In this document: positions 8,401-16,436 of the stretch, piece by piece
How positions within the stretch are numbered: position 1 is the stretch's first letter
How the letters are laid out: the number at the start of each line of letters is the position of its first letter
Source: Chloroflexota bacterium
GTDB lineage: Bacteria; Chloroflexota; Anaerolineae; Anaerolineales; Villigracilaceae
NCBI GenBank assembly: GCA_021824575.1
Contig: JAKAKJ010000097.1
Span: 1 to 51,924 of the forward strand
Reading direction: 5' to 3'
DNA length: 51,924 nucleotides
The notes under the pieces: generated by a model
Seen by the model: the letters and a program-made list of their open reading frames with translations, nothing else
Databases searched by the model: none
Told to the model about the DNA's origin: nothing
Translations under genes and position numbers: made by a program

Positions 8401-10365
8401 CTGAAAAGCACAACGTTCCCGCCGTATGATCCCTGGTTCGCGGGCGGCTATATCAATTATTACTATTATGGTTTTGTGCTGGTCGCGACGCCGGTGAAAT
8501 TGCTCGGCATCGTTCCGACGATTGCGTACAACTTTATTTTGCCGACTCTTTTTTCGATGGTCGCAATGGGCGCGTTTTGCGTCGGATGGAATTTGCTTGA
8601 GCATCGAAATTCGAATGTCGAAAATCGAACATCACTTTTCGATTCTCGTTTTGTTGCTGGACTGCTTGCCGCGTTACTAATGGTTGTGCTTGGAAATCTT
8701 GGCACGGTGCGGATGTTGTATCAAGGCTTCGAGCGCATGGCCGCGCCGGGCGGAAATATTGATAATGCCAATATTCCTCAGCGTTTGGTCTGGGCGTCGG
8801 AAGGATTCGTCAAATCGCTGACAGGTCAACCGCTTCCTTATGGACAGGGCGATTGGTATTGGGGCCCGAGCCGCATCATCCCGCCGGGACCCGGCAACGA
8901 GATCACCGAATTCCCATTCTTCACGTTCCTTTACAGTGACCTGCACGCGCACATGATGGCGATGCCGCTGGCGCTGCTGGCGCTGGCATGGGCGCTCGCG
9001 GTCATCAAGGCAAAACGTGTTTCCTTATTCCAGCTTTTGATCGGTGCGCTGGTCATTGGCGCGTTATATCCAACCAATCTCTCGGACATTTACACCTATC
9101 TGCCAATCGGGATTGTCGCGGTTGGATATGTCCTCTGGCGTTCGGACGCTTCATCCCGCTGGAAAATCGAACTGCCCGATACCGCCAGGAAATTGATTTT
9201 GATTCTCGGCAGTGCCGTGTTCCTCGCTGTATTCTCGTACGTTTTGTATTGGCCGTATCATGCCGCGTACAGTCAGGGCTACAGCGCACTCGACGCATGG
9301 ACAGCTTCGCATACGCCGATCTGGTCCTACCTGGCGCATTGGGGTGTGTTGCTGTTCATCATTACGTTCTGGCTGGCGTGGGAGACGCACGAGTGGATGG
9401 CGTCCACGCCGGTTTCCTCGCTGAATAAACTGCGCCCGTATCAAATCCTGATCGAGGCCGGCATCGCAGTTTTCCTGGCGGCTTTGTTTTACCTGATGTA
9501 TCGCGAAGTTGAAATTGGCTGGGTGGCATTGCCGCTGGCGGTCTGGGCCGGTTTGCTTATTTTGAGACCGGGTCAACCCGATCTTAAACGATTTGTTTTG
9601 TTCCTGGTTGGCACTTCCATGCTCATCACGATCATGGTTGAAATTGTCGTGGTGCGCGGCGACATCGGCCGCATGAACACGATCTTCAAATTCTATTTGC
9701 AGGCATGGACCATGCTTTCCGTTTCCGCGGGTGCGGCTTTTGTGTGGATGCTGGCTGACGTTCACAAATGGCGTCCGGCCTGGCGTAATATTTTCCAGGG
9801 CGGTGTGACGCTTTTGCTGGCGGGCGCGGCGATGTACACTGTTTCTGCGACAATAGATAAAATCGGCGACCGCATGGCGCCGAACGTTCCGCTCACGCTC
9901 GACAGCATCACATACATGAAGTACGCGCAGTATGCGGACTTCGGCGTGACAATGAATCTGAATCAGGATTATCAAGCCATCCGCTGGATGCAGGACCATG
10001 TTCAGGGTTCGCCGGTCATCGTCGAAGCAAATTGTCCCGAATATCATTGGTGCACGCGCTTCACGATTTACACTGGCCTGCCCGGCGTGGTCGGCTGGAA
10101 CTGGCATGAGCGCCAACAGCGCACGCTGACCCCGCAATTGGTCGAGGATCGCATCGCCCAAATCGCCGGGTTCTATACCACCACCGATCCGCAAGCCGCG
10201 GTCAGCTTCTTGAAAAAATATAACGTTCAATACATCATTGTGGGTCAGTTGGAACGCGCCGAATATCCCGGTCCCGGCCTCAACAAATTCGATCAATACA
10301 ACGGACAGCTTTGGGATTCGGTCTATCGTCAGGGCGAAACGGTCATCTATAAAGTGAATCCATGA
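5434..10365 (+). CDS. Giant GT-C / DUF2298 fusion membrane protein
   Basis: This 1643-aa polytopic protein joins two modules. Residues about 1-500 are a GT39/PMT-like GT-C domain, with the acidic loop motif LHPDERFMTMVESALQ after the first helix. Residues about 500-830 form a large extracytoplasmic part, probably a beta-sandwich (NASGTLNQIYFPHIAAKGD, TYLLHITTTGAVTMVG). From about residue 850 to the end it is a DUF2298 'YYY' protein, with INYYYYGF, ITEFPFFTFLYSDLHAHMMA, GRMNTIFKFYLQAW and GWNWHERQQR. The DUF2298 half aligns by eye with the whole of the separate protein at 11490. The start is ATG 5434; an in-frame TTG lies 12 bp upstream. DUF2298 has no established function that I know of; the pairing suggests handling of lipid-linked sugars. 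Residues about 1057-1072 are encoded by a quasi-repeat. Confidence 0.85.
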   Translation: MTNEKRAWVYDLLLILVLAVGAYLRVIGLNWDDNQHLHPDERFMTMVESALQVRKCAAPNTALQNCPPDQVQWLGLGDYFNTATSTLNPENQGYTFFVYGDLPTIVVRYLAEWTGQVGYDQVFLVGRQVSALANLLTILLLYIIVARLYNRRVALLSAAFSALAVLQIQQSHFFTVDTFGIMFMYLAIYFAVEILIRQKPTFDARYLMDEGQAPNIEARIAHYVSRLARDPFFLLSLGFGVALGMATASKLDAAPLAIVLPGAFLVRYLTMDRKAMADEHDPSSTARHPLPTDYWTLIFVYLVAGAVASIVSFRVFMPYAFRGLGLSPSWISTMQQLIAQSSGDADVPFALQWARRTHLYSFTNLTVWGLGLPLGILAWLGFLWMAWRIFKGELRHALLWGWTAIFFTWQSLAFNPTMRYQLPIYPLLGMMAAWIVFEFPKVYSSRKAYPIIRTFAYIIGGVVLIATAAWAYAFVQIYTRPVTRVAATYWIYQHVPAAINLRIQTADGSVYQQPLPFPTGGIIQSNAPYDIPFTANASGTLNQIYFPHIAAKGDAVSQTFSVSVTPQTGLAPGQELASASLTSDFVPSSDPRGKEFTLQLNRAVTIQKGQTYLLHITTTGAVTMVGAAPINESDWDDGLPLRLGPQGYDGYGGLYQPGLNLQIYFDDNADKLTRFVSTLSQGDYIFMSSNRQWASVTRLPERYPLTTAYYRALVGCPPDKDVIWCYNVATPGMFQGQLGYKLVAVFESFPTLNIPGIGTWQINDQSAEEAFTVYDHPKVLIFQKQPDFSAAKVQAILGAVDISNVVHLTPKQASSYKSLMLSPTALAQQQAGGTWSQLFSYNWVQNQYPVVGLVIWYLFIFILGVITYPIVRFAFPGLGVNGYPISRALGLVILGYLAWLGGSVGVPYTRTTIAVIFIVLAGAGLGLGWMRRKELAEEWKSHKKFFLMMEGLFLAFFLFDLMIRIGNPDLWHPSKGGERPMDFSFFGAILKSTTFPPYDPWFAGGYINYYYYGFVLVATPVKLLGIVPTIAYNFILPTLFSMVAMGAFCVGWNLLEHRNSNVENRTSLFDSRFVAGLLAALLMVVLGNLGTVRMLYQGFERMAAPGGNIDNANIPQRLVWASEGFVKSLTGQPLPYGQGDWYWGPSRIIPPGPGNEITEFPFFTFLYSDLHAHMMAMPLALLALAWALAVIKAKRVSLFQLLIGALVIGALYPTNLSDIYTYLPIGIVAVGYVLWRSDASSRWKIELPDTARKLILILGSAVFLAVFSYVLYWPYHAAYSQGYSALDAWTASHTPIWSYLAHWGVLLFIITFWLAWETHEWMASTPVSSLNKLRPYQILIEAGIAVFLAALFYLMYREVEIGWVALPLAVWAGLLILRPGQPDLKRFVLFLVGTSMLITIMVEIVVVRGDIGRMNTIFKFYLQAWTMLSVSAGAAFVWMLADVHKWRPAWRNIFQGGVTLLLAGAAMYTVSATIDKIGDRMAPNVPLTLDSITYMKYAQYADFGVTMNLNQDYQAIRWMQDHVQGSPVIVEANCPEYHWCTRFTIYTGLPGVVGWNWHERQQRTLTPQLVEDRIAQIAGFYTTTDPQAAVSFLKKYNVQYIIVGQLERAEYPGPGLNKFDQYNGQLWDSVYRQGETVIYKVNP
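8604..8648. repeat. In-frame quasi-repeat of TCGAAA/TTCGAA words
   Basis: ATCGAAATTCGAATG, TCGAAAATCGAACATC and TTCGATTCTCG follow one another, giving a hydrophilic loop HRNSNVENRTSLFDSRF between membrane helices of the fusion protein. The composition is unlike the flanking codons. Confidence 0.5.
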
Positions 10366-10724
10366 ATATCATACACATTACATCTCTCAAAGCCTGGTCC
10401 GACGCGCAGAAAGCCGGAGAATATACCGCGCCGAGCTTGTCCTCCGATGGATTTATTCATTGCTCGACGTCCGCTCAGGTTTTGCCGGTCGCCGAAAAAT
10501 TTTACAAGGGACAAACGGGACTCGTGCTTCTCGTGATTGATCCAGCGCGTCTTTCCTCCGACTTGAAGTGGGAGCCGCCATTTGACGGCGCGCCTCCGAC
10601 AGGAGTTGATTCCGCTGAACTGTTCCCGCATATTTATGGTCCGATCAATCTCGATGCTGTCATCCGCGTCGTGGACTTCGAACCGTCCGCCGATGGAAAG
10701 TTCATCCTGCCCGTGCTGATATGA
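10362..10724 (+). CDS. DUF952 family protein
   Basis: A 120-aa small cytosolic protein of the DUF952 family. Recognisable family segments are the N-terminal IIHITSLKAWSDAQKAGEY, the SLSSDGFIHCSTSAQVLPVA core with its His-Cys pair, and the VIDPARLSSDLKWEPP strand followed by FPHIYGPINLDAVIRV near the end. The family is widespread and its biochemical role is not established. The start codon overlaps the stop of the large membrane gene by 4 bp (ATGA), and its own stop overlaps the next start by 4 bp, so all three are translationally coupled. Its place in a glycan operon may be incidental. Confidence 0.85.
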   Translation: MNIIHITSLKAWSDAQKAGEYTAPSLSSDGFIHCSTSAQVLPVAEKFYKGQTGLVLLVIDPARLSSDLKWEPPFDGAPPTGVDSAELFPHIYGPINLDAVIRVVDFEPSADGKFILPVLI

Positions 10725-11329
10725 ATCCATGCGTCTCGATTCGTCCCGCGCGGCCAGACGACGCGATGATCGCCGCGTCGCTGATGCGCCTCACGATGGG
10801 CCGATCCGCTGATTTGTTTTCGGATGTCGAATCAGGATGGACTTCTGAAAAACTTCTTGCGGCCTTGTTTGCTCATAAAGGCGGACGATTTAGTTGTCAA
10901 GTTGGAACCGTGCTCGAAGTGGATGGCAAAGCAGTCGGTTTGTTGGTTTCGTATCCCGCTTCAAAGATGGCAATGCTTGATCTGGCCGCTGGCCGCAATC
11001 TGCTTTCCGTTCTTGGCATCCGTCCCATGATTCGTTTTGCAAAAAGGATTTCGCCAATGATGAACATCCGCGAAGCGGAACGCGGCGAATATTACATCAG
11101 TAACGTCGGCGTTGCGCCTGAGTTTCAAGGAAATGGTTACGGCGCGCATCTGCTGTCCTTTGCGGAAGAGCAGGCGCGGAAATTTAATTTGAAGAAATGC
11201 TCCCTCATTGTGGATGAACATAATAATGGCGCAATCCGGCTTTATCAACGATCCGGTTACAAGATTATTTTTAGCGGCAAGCTCAACGGCGAAAGCGGTT
11301 ACTATCGAATGGTCAAGGAATTGGCGTGA
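10721..11329 (+). CDS. GNAT family N-acetyltransferase
   Basis: A 202-aa GNAT-fold acyltransferase. The acetyl-CoA binding motif is visible as ISNVGVAPEFQGNGYGAHLL (about residues 126-145), with the Q-x-x-G-x-G/A pattern for pyrophosphate contact. The following helix and the C-terminal LYQRSGYKIIF strand are typical of the fold. The N-terminal part (IRPARPDDAMIAASLMRLTM) is the usual first strand and helix. It is coupled to DUF952 by a 4-bp overlap. The substrate could be an amino sugar, given the neighbours, or an unrelated amine; the sequence does not decide. A palindromic repeat follows the gene. Confidence 0.8.
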   Translation: MNPCVSIRPARPDDAMIAASLMRLTMGRSADLFSDVESGWTSEKLLAALFAHKGGRFSCQVGTVLEVDGKAVGLLVSYPASKMAMLDLAAGRNLLSVLGIRPMIRFAKRISPMMNIREAERGEYYISNVGVAPEFQGNGYGAHLLSFAEEQARKFNLKKCSLIVDEHNNGAIRLYQRSGYKIIFSGKLNGESGYYRMVKELA

Positions 11330-11375
11330 CCGGGCTTTCTCAAAGCCGCACATTGGTCGTGCGCCCGGCAAAATT

Positions 11376-11446
11376 AACCGCGAAGAACGCCAGGAGCGCA
11401 AAGTTTAATGGTTTTTTCTTCGCGGTCTTTGCGAGCTTGGCGGTTC
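11376..11446. repeat. Palindromic intergenic repeat (CCGCGAAGAACGC type)
   Basis: CCGCGAAGAA (11378-11387) and TTCTTCGCGG (11416-11425) form a perfect 10-bp inverted pair inside a longer imperfect palindrome running from AACCGCGAAG to CTTGGCGGTT. The words (GCAAAG, CTTTGCGAGC) match a repeat type common in this phylum, as I recall. The element occupies most of the 160-bp gap between the GNAT gene and the DUF2298 gene. A run of six T after the left arm could also give partial termination. Confidence 0.65.
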
Positions 11447-11489
11447 AAATATGACGCACTGTAAATTGATGGATTCGTAAGGATTTGGC

Positions 11490-13937
11490 GTGAGTTCCAT
11501 TCTTGCGTTTTTTTCGTGGTACATCCTTATCACCCTGCTGGGGTTGCTGACCTTTCCGTTGGTCTATTATTTATTCCCGGCATTGACCGACCGCGGTTAC
11601 AGCCTTTCACGCACCGCGGGCTTGCTGATTTGGGGATATGTCTTCTGGTTGTTCACATCACTTGGATTAACGCAGAACACCGTCGGCGGGATTCTTTTTG
11701 GCTTGTTGATTCTCATTGGGATTAGCATTGCCATTTTCGTAAAGCGGCAATCTGAGATTATCGGCTGGTTGAAATCCAATTTGCGATTGGTTGTCACGGT
11801 TGAAGTTTTATTCTTTGTCGCTTTTGCTTTTCTTGCATTGCTCCGCGCGGGCAACCCCGAATTGGACGGCACAGAACGCCCGATGGAGTTGATGTTCATC
11901 AACGCCATCCTGCGCTCGCCGACATTTCCTCCGCATGATTCGTGGCTTTCAGGTTATGCCATATCCTATTATTACTTTGGTTATGTGATGACGGCCATGC
12001 TTGCCAAGCTGACCGGTCTCATCGGCAGTGTGGCTCACAACCTGATGACCGCGTTGATCTTCGGATTGGCCGCAATTGGCGCGTATGGAATTTTGTATAA
12101 CCTGCTGGCTTTGCTTCCTGACAACCGGCCACAGACCGCAAACAACTCGTCGTCTGCGGCTCGTCGTTTCTCCTTTTTAGGACCGCTATTTTTGTTGCTC
12201 GTCAGCAACCTTGGCGGTTTCCTTGAAGTTCTGCATACGCGCGGCATCTTCTGGAATTCCAATCCGTCCAATTTTTGGACATGGCTTGGGATCCAGGAAT
12301 TGAATCAGCCCCCGGCGCAGCCTTATCAGTGGATCCCGGATCGTTATTTGTGGTGGTGGCGCGCATCACGCGTCATTTCCGATTTTGATCTCACGCATCA
12401 CTTTCAGGAAGTGATTGATGAATTCCCGTTCTTCTCTTTTCTGCTCGGTGATCTTCATCCGCACGTGCTGGCAATTCCATTTAATTTGTTGGCGGTTGCC
12501 ATTGCCTTGAATGTCTTCCTTGGCGGTTGGCGCGGTGAAATTGATTTATTCGGTTACCGGCTGCATATCAGCAAGATTGGATTCTTCGCCGCCGCGTTGA
12601 CGCTGGGCGGACTCGCCTTCCTCAACACATGGGACATCCTCGTCGGCGCGGCGTTGATTGTGGGCGCGTACCTCCTCTTCCGTGTTCATGAGGACGGCTG
12701 GTCGTGGTCGCGTCTCGAGGATGTTTTTGTTCTCGGCGTGCCGCTTGGTTTCTCCGCTTTCATACTTTATCTTCCGTTTTATTTTGGATTTTCATCGCAG
12801 GCGGGAGGCATTCTTCCAAACCTGATCAATCCAACGCGCGGCGCACAGTTATGGGTGATGTTTGCGCCGTTCTTCATCCCGATGCTGGCGTATTTTGTCT
12901 ATCTAATCTTTAAACAGAAACAAGCTGGCAACTGGACTTTGGCAATCGTGTTGGTGATTGGATTTATTATTTTGCTTTGGGTCCTCTCGTGGACAATGGG
13001 CTGGTTTGCCTTCCTGACAAACCCGGATTTTGCTCAAAACTATCTTGCCTCGCAGGGAGTAGCCAATGTCACCGCGTTCTTCAACGCGGCGATGTCGCGC
13101 CGATTCGTTTCCATTGGCGGGTTGCTCACGCTGGTAATTATTCTGGTTCCAGCGGTTGCGTTTCTGGCCACGAACCGCAGACCACAAACTATAAACGAAC
13201 AACCATCGACCATTAATCATCCTCCAGCTTTCATCTTTCTTCTTATTGCACTGGCTTCCATTCTCGTCATCGCTCCCGAATTTGTTTACCTGCGCGACCA
13301 ATTTGGCACGCGCATGAATACGATCTTCAAGTTTTATTATCAGGCATGGCTGTTATGGAGCATCGCCGCCGCGTTTGGGACGGCAGTTCTTCTGCAAAAT
13401 CTGCGCGGTGCATGGGATTGGATCTTCCGCATCGGCCTTGTGGTTTTATTGTTTATGTCCCTGACTTATCCCGCGCTGGCGATTCCAAACAAGACAAATA
13501 ATTTCAATCCGCCGCTCGGCTGGACACTGAACGATTTTACGCGCATTCAGCGATCCAATCCCGATGAAGCCGCGGGGATCGAATGGCTGCGATCCGCGCC
13601 GTATGGCGTCGTGGCTGAAGCAGTTGGCGGAGGTTATACGAGCTATGGACGCATTTCCACGTATACTGGCCTGCCCACCGTGCTGGATTGGTATGACCAT
13701 GAGACGCAATGGCGCGGCACAAGCGCGCCGCAGGGCACGCGCGCGGATGATATCAAACTGCTTTACAGCACATCCAACTGGCAAACGGCCCTCAGCATTT
13801 TGAAACGATATAATATTCGTTACGTGTATATCGGCAATCTCGAACGCTCCACCTATCCGGTTCAGGAAGAAAAATTTCGAAGCAATCTTGTTCAGGTTTT
13901 TAAACAGGGAGCCGTGACGATCTATGAGGTTCCATAA
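11490..13937 (+). CDS. DUF2298 ('YYY') membrane protein
   Basis: An 815-aa polytopic membrane protein consisting of DUF2298 alone. Landmarks in order are GTERPMELMFINAILRSP, AISYYYFGYVMTAMLAKL (the YYY motif), VIDEFPFFSFLLGDLHPHVL, GTRMNTIFKFYYQAW and the extracytoplasmic YTGLPTVLDWYDHETQWRG near the C-terminus. The same landmarks occur in the same order in the C-terminal half of the 5434 protein, so the two are paralogues. The start is GTG 11490 with AAGGA about 7 nt upstream. No catalytic activity has been established for the family to my knowledge; conserved Asp-His and Glu residues in the outer loops would be candidates. Two loops are encoded by low-complexity quasi-repeats. Confidence 0.85.
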   Translation: MSSILAFFSWYILITLLGLLTFPLVYYLFPALTDRGYSLSRTAGLLIWGYVFWLFTSLGLTQNTVGGILFGLLILIGISIAIFVKRQSEIIGWLKSNLRLVVTVEVLFFVAFAFLALLRAGNPELDGTERPMELMFINAILRSPTFPPHDSWLSGYAISYYYFGYVMTAMLAKLTGLIGSVAHNLMTALIFGLAAIGAYGILYNLLALLPDNRPQTANNSSSAARRFSFLGPLFLLLVSNLGGFLEVLHTRGIFWNSNPSNFWTWLGIQELNQPPAQPYQWIPDRYLWWWRASRVISDFDLTHHFQEVIDEFPFFSFLLGDLHPHVLAIPFNLLAVAIALNVFLGGWRGEIDLFGYRLHISKIGFFAAALTLGGLAFLNTWDILVGAALIVGAYLLFRVHEDGWSWSRLEDVFVLGVPLGFSAFILYLPFYFGFSSQAGGILPNLINPTRGAQLWVMFAPFFIPMLAYFVYLIFKQKQAGNWTLAIVLVIGFIILLWVLSWTMGWFAFLTNPDFAQNYLASQGVANVTAFFNAAMSRRFVSIGGLLTLVIILVPAVAFLATNRRPQTINEQPSTINHPPAFIFLLIALASILVIAPEFVYLRDQFGTRMNTIFKFYYQAWLLWSIAAAFGTAVLLQNLRGAWDWIFRIGLVVLLFMSLTYPALAIPNKTNNFNPPLGWTLNDFTRIQRSNPDEAAGIEWLRSAPYGVVAEAVGGGYTSYGRISTYTGLPTVLDWYDHETQWRGTSAPQGTRADDIKLLYSTSNWQTALSILKRYNIRYVYIGNLERSTYPVQEEKFRSNLVQVFKQGAVTIYEVP
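12121..12170. repeat. In-frame quasi-repeat in a DUF2298 loop
   Basis: Words CCACAGACCGCAAAC and CGTCGTCTGCGGC, partly inverted copies of each other, encode NRPQTANNSSSAARRF (about residues 211-227) in a loop between helices. They resemble intergenic repeat words rather than membrane-protein code. Confidence 0.45.
13173..13220. repeat. In-frame quasi-repeat in a DUF2298 loop
   Basis: Words such as ACCGCAGACCACAAAC, AACGAACAACCATCG and ACCATTAATCATCC encode TNRRPQTINEQPSTINHPP (about residues 562-580), a polar loop between two transmembrane helices. The stretch is AT-rich and C-rich on this strand, unlike its surroundings. Confidence 0.5.
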
Positions 13938-13986
13938 ACGCGTTGCTTGCGCCGGGGACGGCGCTTGAACAAAACACTACATCAAG

Positions 13987-13992
13987 TAAAAT
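13987..13992 (+). promoter_or_regulatory. Putative -10 element for a leaderless transcript
   Basis: TAAAAT ends 7 nt before the ATG at 14000, so transcription would begin at or next to the start codon. No Shine-Dalgarno sequence is visible. A GCGCCG-GGGA-CGGCGC hairpin (13949-13964) without a T-tract lies just upstream. Confidence 0.35.
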
Positions 13993-13999
13993 ATAAACA

Positions 14000-15688
14000 A
14001 TGAAATCATTCCGCCGCGAATCCATTTTATACTCCTTGGCTTTTATCCTTGCGCTGACCGTTCGTTTCATCAAACTCGGCGCGATGCCGCTGACCGACGT
14101 CGAAGCGCACTGGGCATTGCAAGCGCTTGGCATCGCACAGGGGGCTCATCCCGCGCTTGGCTCGCAGCCCGCGTATGTTCTCCTGACTTCGATTTTATTT
14201 TTTGCCTACGGCGGCGGGACAAATTTTCTCGCGCGGTTGATTCCCGCATTGACGGGAAGCGCACTGGCCCTTGTCCCTTATTTATTCCGTGAACGACTCA
14301 AACCCCGGCCAAGTTTGATCCTCGCCTTTTTCCTTGCGCTCGACCCGGGCCTGGTTGCGCTATCGCGCCAGGCCGGGAGTCCGATCCTTGCGTTGACGTT
14401 TGTTTTCCTCGCGTGGGGATTCTGGGATCACAGGCATTCGCGTTGGGCTGGAGTCTTTGCAGGCATGGCATTGCTTTCCGGCTCATCGCTGTGGGAAGGT
14501 TTGCTCGGTTTAGGATTAACGTGGTTGATTCGTCAGGGCATGGAACACGGCTCACAAATGGAATCCGCGGAACGTCCGGTTCGAAGCGAATGGTGGAACG
14601 CGTTATGGTTCGGCCTTGGAACGATCATCGTCGTCGGTACATTATTTTTTCTTGCCCCCAACGGATTGAGTGCGTGGCTGTCGTCATTGCCTGAATATCT
14701 GCGCGGCTGGATCCAACCATCTGGCGTATCTTCGGGGATGATGCTGTTCTCGCTGGTTGCATATCAACCGCTGGCCGTGATCCTGGGGTTGATCGCATTA
14801 GCGCGCGGCTGGATTTATCGAAGCCCGCGTGCGGTGCGTTTGAGTTTATGGATGCTGGTGGCTTTGCTGGTGGTGTTGTTTTACCCCGCTCGTCAGGTCA
14901 GCGATCTGGCATGGATGTTGATTCCATTATGGTCGCTGGCCGCATTGGAATTGGCGCGCAACTTGCGGGTCTTTCCAGAAGAGCGCCGCGAAGTGCTGGG
15001 CGTGGTTGCAATGTGTGTGCTGATCCTCGTTTTCATGTGGCTCGATTTTATATCGCTGCTTCAGACGTTCAATGCCGCCGATCAGGCTGCGTTACGCTCA
15101 TGGCTTTTGTTTGGTGCGTTCTTTTTGCTGGTCATCAGCATTTTGTTGGTTGCAGTTGGCTGGTCCATCAGTTCGGCAAAGCTCGGCGCGGTGTGGGGAT
15201 TGGTGGTGGCGGTGGGAATTTATTCGTTCAGCGCGATGACCGGCGCGGCGGGATTGCGTGTTTCGCCCACGGCTGAGATGTGGAATCCGGGAAGCACAGT
15301 GCCTCAGGCCAATCTGTTGTTGAAAACGGTCAGCCAGATGTCCGATTGGAGCGACAAAAATATCGATTCGCAAACCGTGATGATTGACGGGATCAATTCG
15401 CCCGCCTTGCAATGGCTTTTGCGTGAACACAAACTGGATGTGGTGGACGCGTTGGACGCTTCGGCTTCGCCGCCGATCGTTGTTACCGCGAATCAGAATA
15501 ATCCAAAGCTGGCGGCGGGATATCGCGGCCAAAGTTTCGTCTGGCGGCAAACGCCTTTATGGAATCAAGCCCAGTTGATTGACTGGATGAACTGGCTGGC
15601 GTACCGCCGGATGCCGCAAAATTCGGAGACGATCATCGTCTGGGTGCGGGATGATTTGTTCCTCGACTCAGCCACGCCCAAGCCGTGA
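14000..15688 (+). CDS. GT-C (GT39/ArnT-like) membrane glycosyltransferase
   Basis: A 562-aa polytopic membrane protein. After the first helix the extracytoplasmic loop carries the acidic motif PLTDVEAHWALQALGIAQG, placed as in GT-C enzymes where Asp/Glu acts on polyprenyl-phosphate sugars. About ten further hydrophobic segments follow, for example LIPALTGSALALVPYLF, LWMLVALLVVLFYPA and WLLFGAFFLLVISILLVAVG. A soluble C-terminal domain of about 120 residues ends in a beta-rich part. The length fits ArnT/PMT_2 proteins. It is the last gene of the glycan cluster; a strong terminator follows at once. The transferred sugar and the acceptor are unknown. Confidence 0.75.
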   Translation: MKSFRRESILYSLAFILALTVRFIKLGAMPLTDVEAHWALQALGIAQGAHPALGSQPAYVLLTSILFFAYGGGTNFLARLIPALTGSALALVPYLFRERLKPRPSLILAFFLALDPGLVALSRQAGSPILALTFVFLAWGFWDHRHSRWAGVFAGMALLSGSSLWEGLLGLGLTWLIRQGMEHGSQMESAERPVRSEWWNALWFGLGTIIVVGTLFFLAPNGLSAWLSSLPEYLRGWIQPSGVSSGMMLFSLVAYQPLAVILGLIALARGWIYRSPRAVRLSLWMLVALLVVLFYPARQVSDLAWMLIPLWSLAALELARNLRVFPEERREVLGVVAMCVLILVFMWLDFISLLQTFNAADQAALRSWLLFGAFFLLVISILLVAVGWSISSAKLGAVWGLVVAVGIYSFSAMTGAAGLRVSPTAEMWNPGSTVPQANLLLKTVSQMSDWSDKNIDSQTVMIDGINSPALQWLLREHKLDVVDALDASASPPIVVTANQNNPKLAAGYRGQSFVWRQTPLWNQAQLIDWMNWLAYRRMPQNSETIIVWVRDDLFLDSATPKP

Positions 15689-15696
15689 TATAAATG

Positions 15697-15735
15697 GATA
15701 AACGGAGATGAAGGAAAGTCTCCGTTTATCTTTGT
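15697..15735 (+). terminator. Rho-independent terminator of the glycan cluster
   Basis: GATAAACGGAGA (15697-15708) and TCTCCGTTTATC (15719-15730) form a perfect 12-bp stem with a 10-nt loop, followed by TTT. It lies 8 bp after the stop codon of the GT-C gene. Confidence 0.8.
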
Positions 15736-15755
15736 AATACCGGCGGATTCATTCA

Positions 15756-16436
15756 ATGGCAAAACCCCAACCCAATATTATCGCAATTGACGGGCCGGCA
15801 GCGTCGGGCAAATCCACGCTGGGACGGCGGCTGGCAGATTCTCTCGGTTATTTATTCTTCGACACAGGTGTGATGTATCGCGCAGTCACATTATTGGCAC
15901 TTCAACGCGGAATCGATATCCGTGATGAGGCAGCGGTCACTGCCTTGGCCGAAGTGACAACAATTGATGTTTTGCCCGCGTCGAAATTCGATGGGCGCGC
16001 TTACGATGTGATTGTCGAAGGCAAAGATGTCACATGGGAAATCCGCAGTCATGAAGTGGACGCGAATGTTTCGATTGTTTCGGCTTATCGTAATGTTCGC
16101 CGCGCGATGAGCGAACAGCAGCGCCGCATCGGCCAGCGCGGCAGAGTGGTGATGGTTGGACGCGACATCGGCACAGTCGTTTTGCCCGAGGCGGATTTGA
16201 AAATTTATCTCGATGCGTCCGCCGAAGAACGCGCTCACCGCCGCCACGATGAGATCGAAGCGCGCGGCGAAGCGGCAAATTATGATGACGTTCTGACGAA
16301 AGTGATCGAGCGAGACCGGATCGATTCGACGCGCGATGTCGCGCCGCTCAAAGTCGCGCCTGATGCGGTGATCATCGATTCGGACCGCATGGACGCCGAC
16401 GAAGTTTTCGAACGTGCCAGGAAGTTGTGTGAATAA
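15756..16436 (+). CDS. cmk: Cytidylate kinase
   Basis: A 226-aa cytosolic enzyme that phosphorylates CMP and dCMP with ATP in pyrimidine nucleotide salvage and recycling. The P-loop is GPAASGKST (residues 13-21). It is followed by LGYLFFDTGVMYRAVTLLAL, the CMP-binding region with the DTGxMYR signature of the family. Later segments VMVGRDIGTVVLPEADLKIY and EERAHRRHDEI (lid with Arg residues) are also characteristic. Length and architecture are normal. It overlaps the next gene, plsC, an association often seen between cmk and phospholipid or ribosomal genes. The start ATG 15756 comes soon after the upstream terminator. Confidence 0.95.
   Translation: MAKPQPNIIAIDGPAASGKSTLGRRLADSLGYLFFDTGVMYRAVTLLALQRGIDIRDEAAVTALAEVTTIDVLPASKFDGRAYDVIVEGKDVTWEIRSHEVDANVSIVSAYRNVRRAMSEQQRRIGQRGRVVMVGRDIGTVVLPEADLKIYLDASAEERAHRRHDEIEARGEAANYDDVLTKVIERDRIDSTRDVAPLKVAPDAVIIDSDRMDADEVFERARKLCE

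Noticed and set aside
9151-10296. Long open frame (381 codons) on the minus strand
   Set aside because: It lies wholly inside the DUF2298 fusion gene, is rich in Arg, His and Gln in a way typical of antisense frames of GC-rich genes, and shows no recognisable domain.
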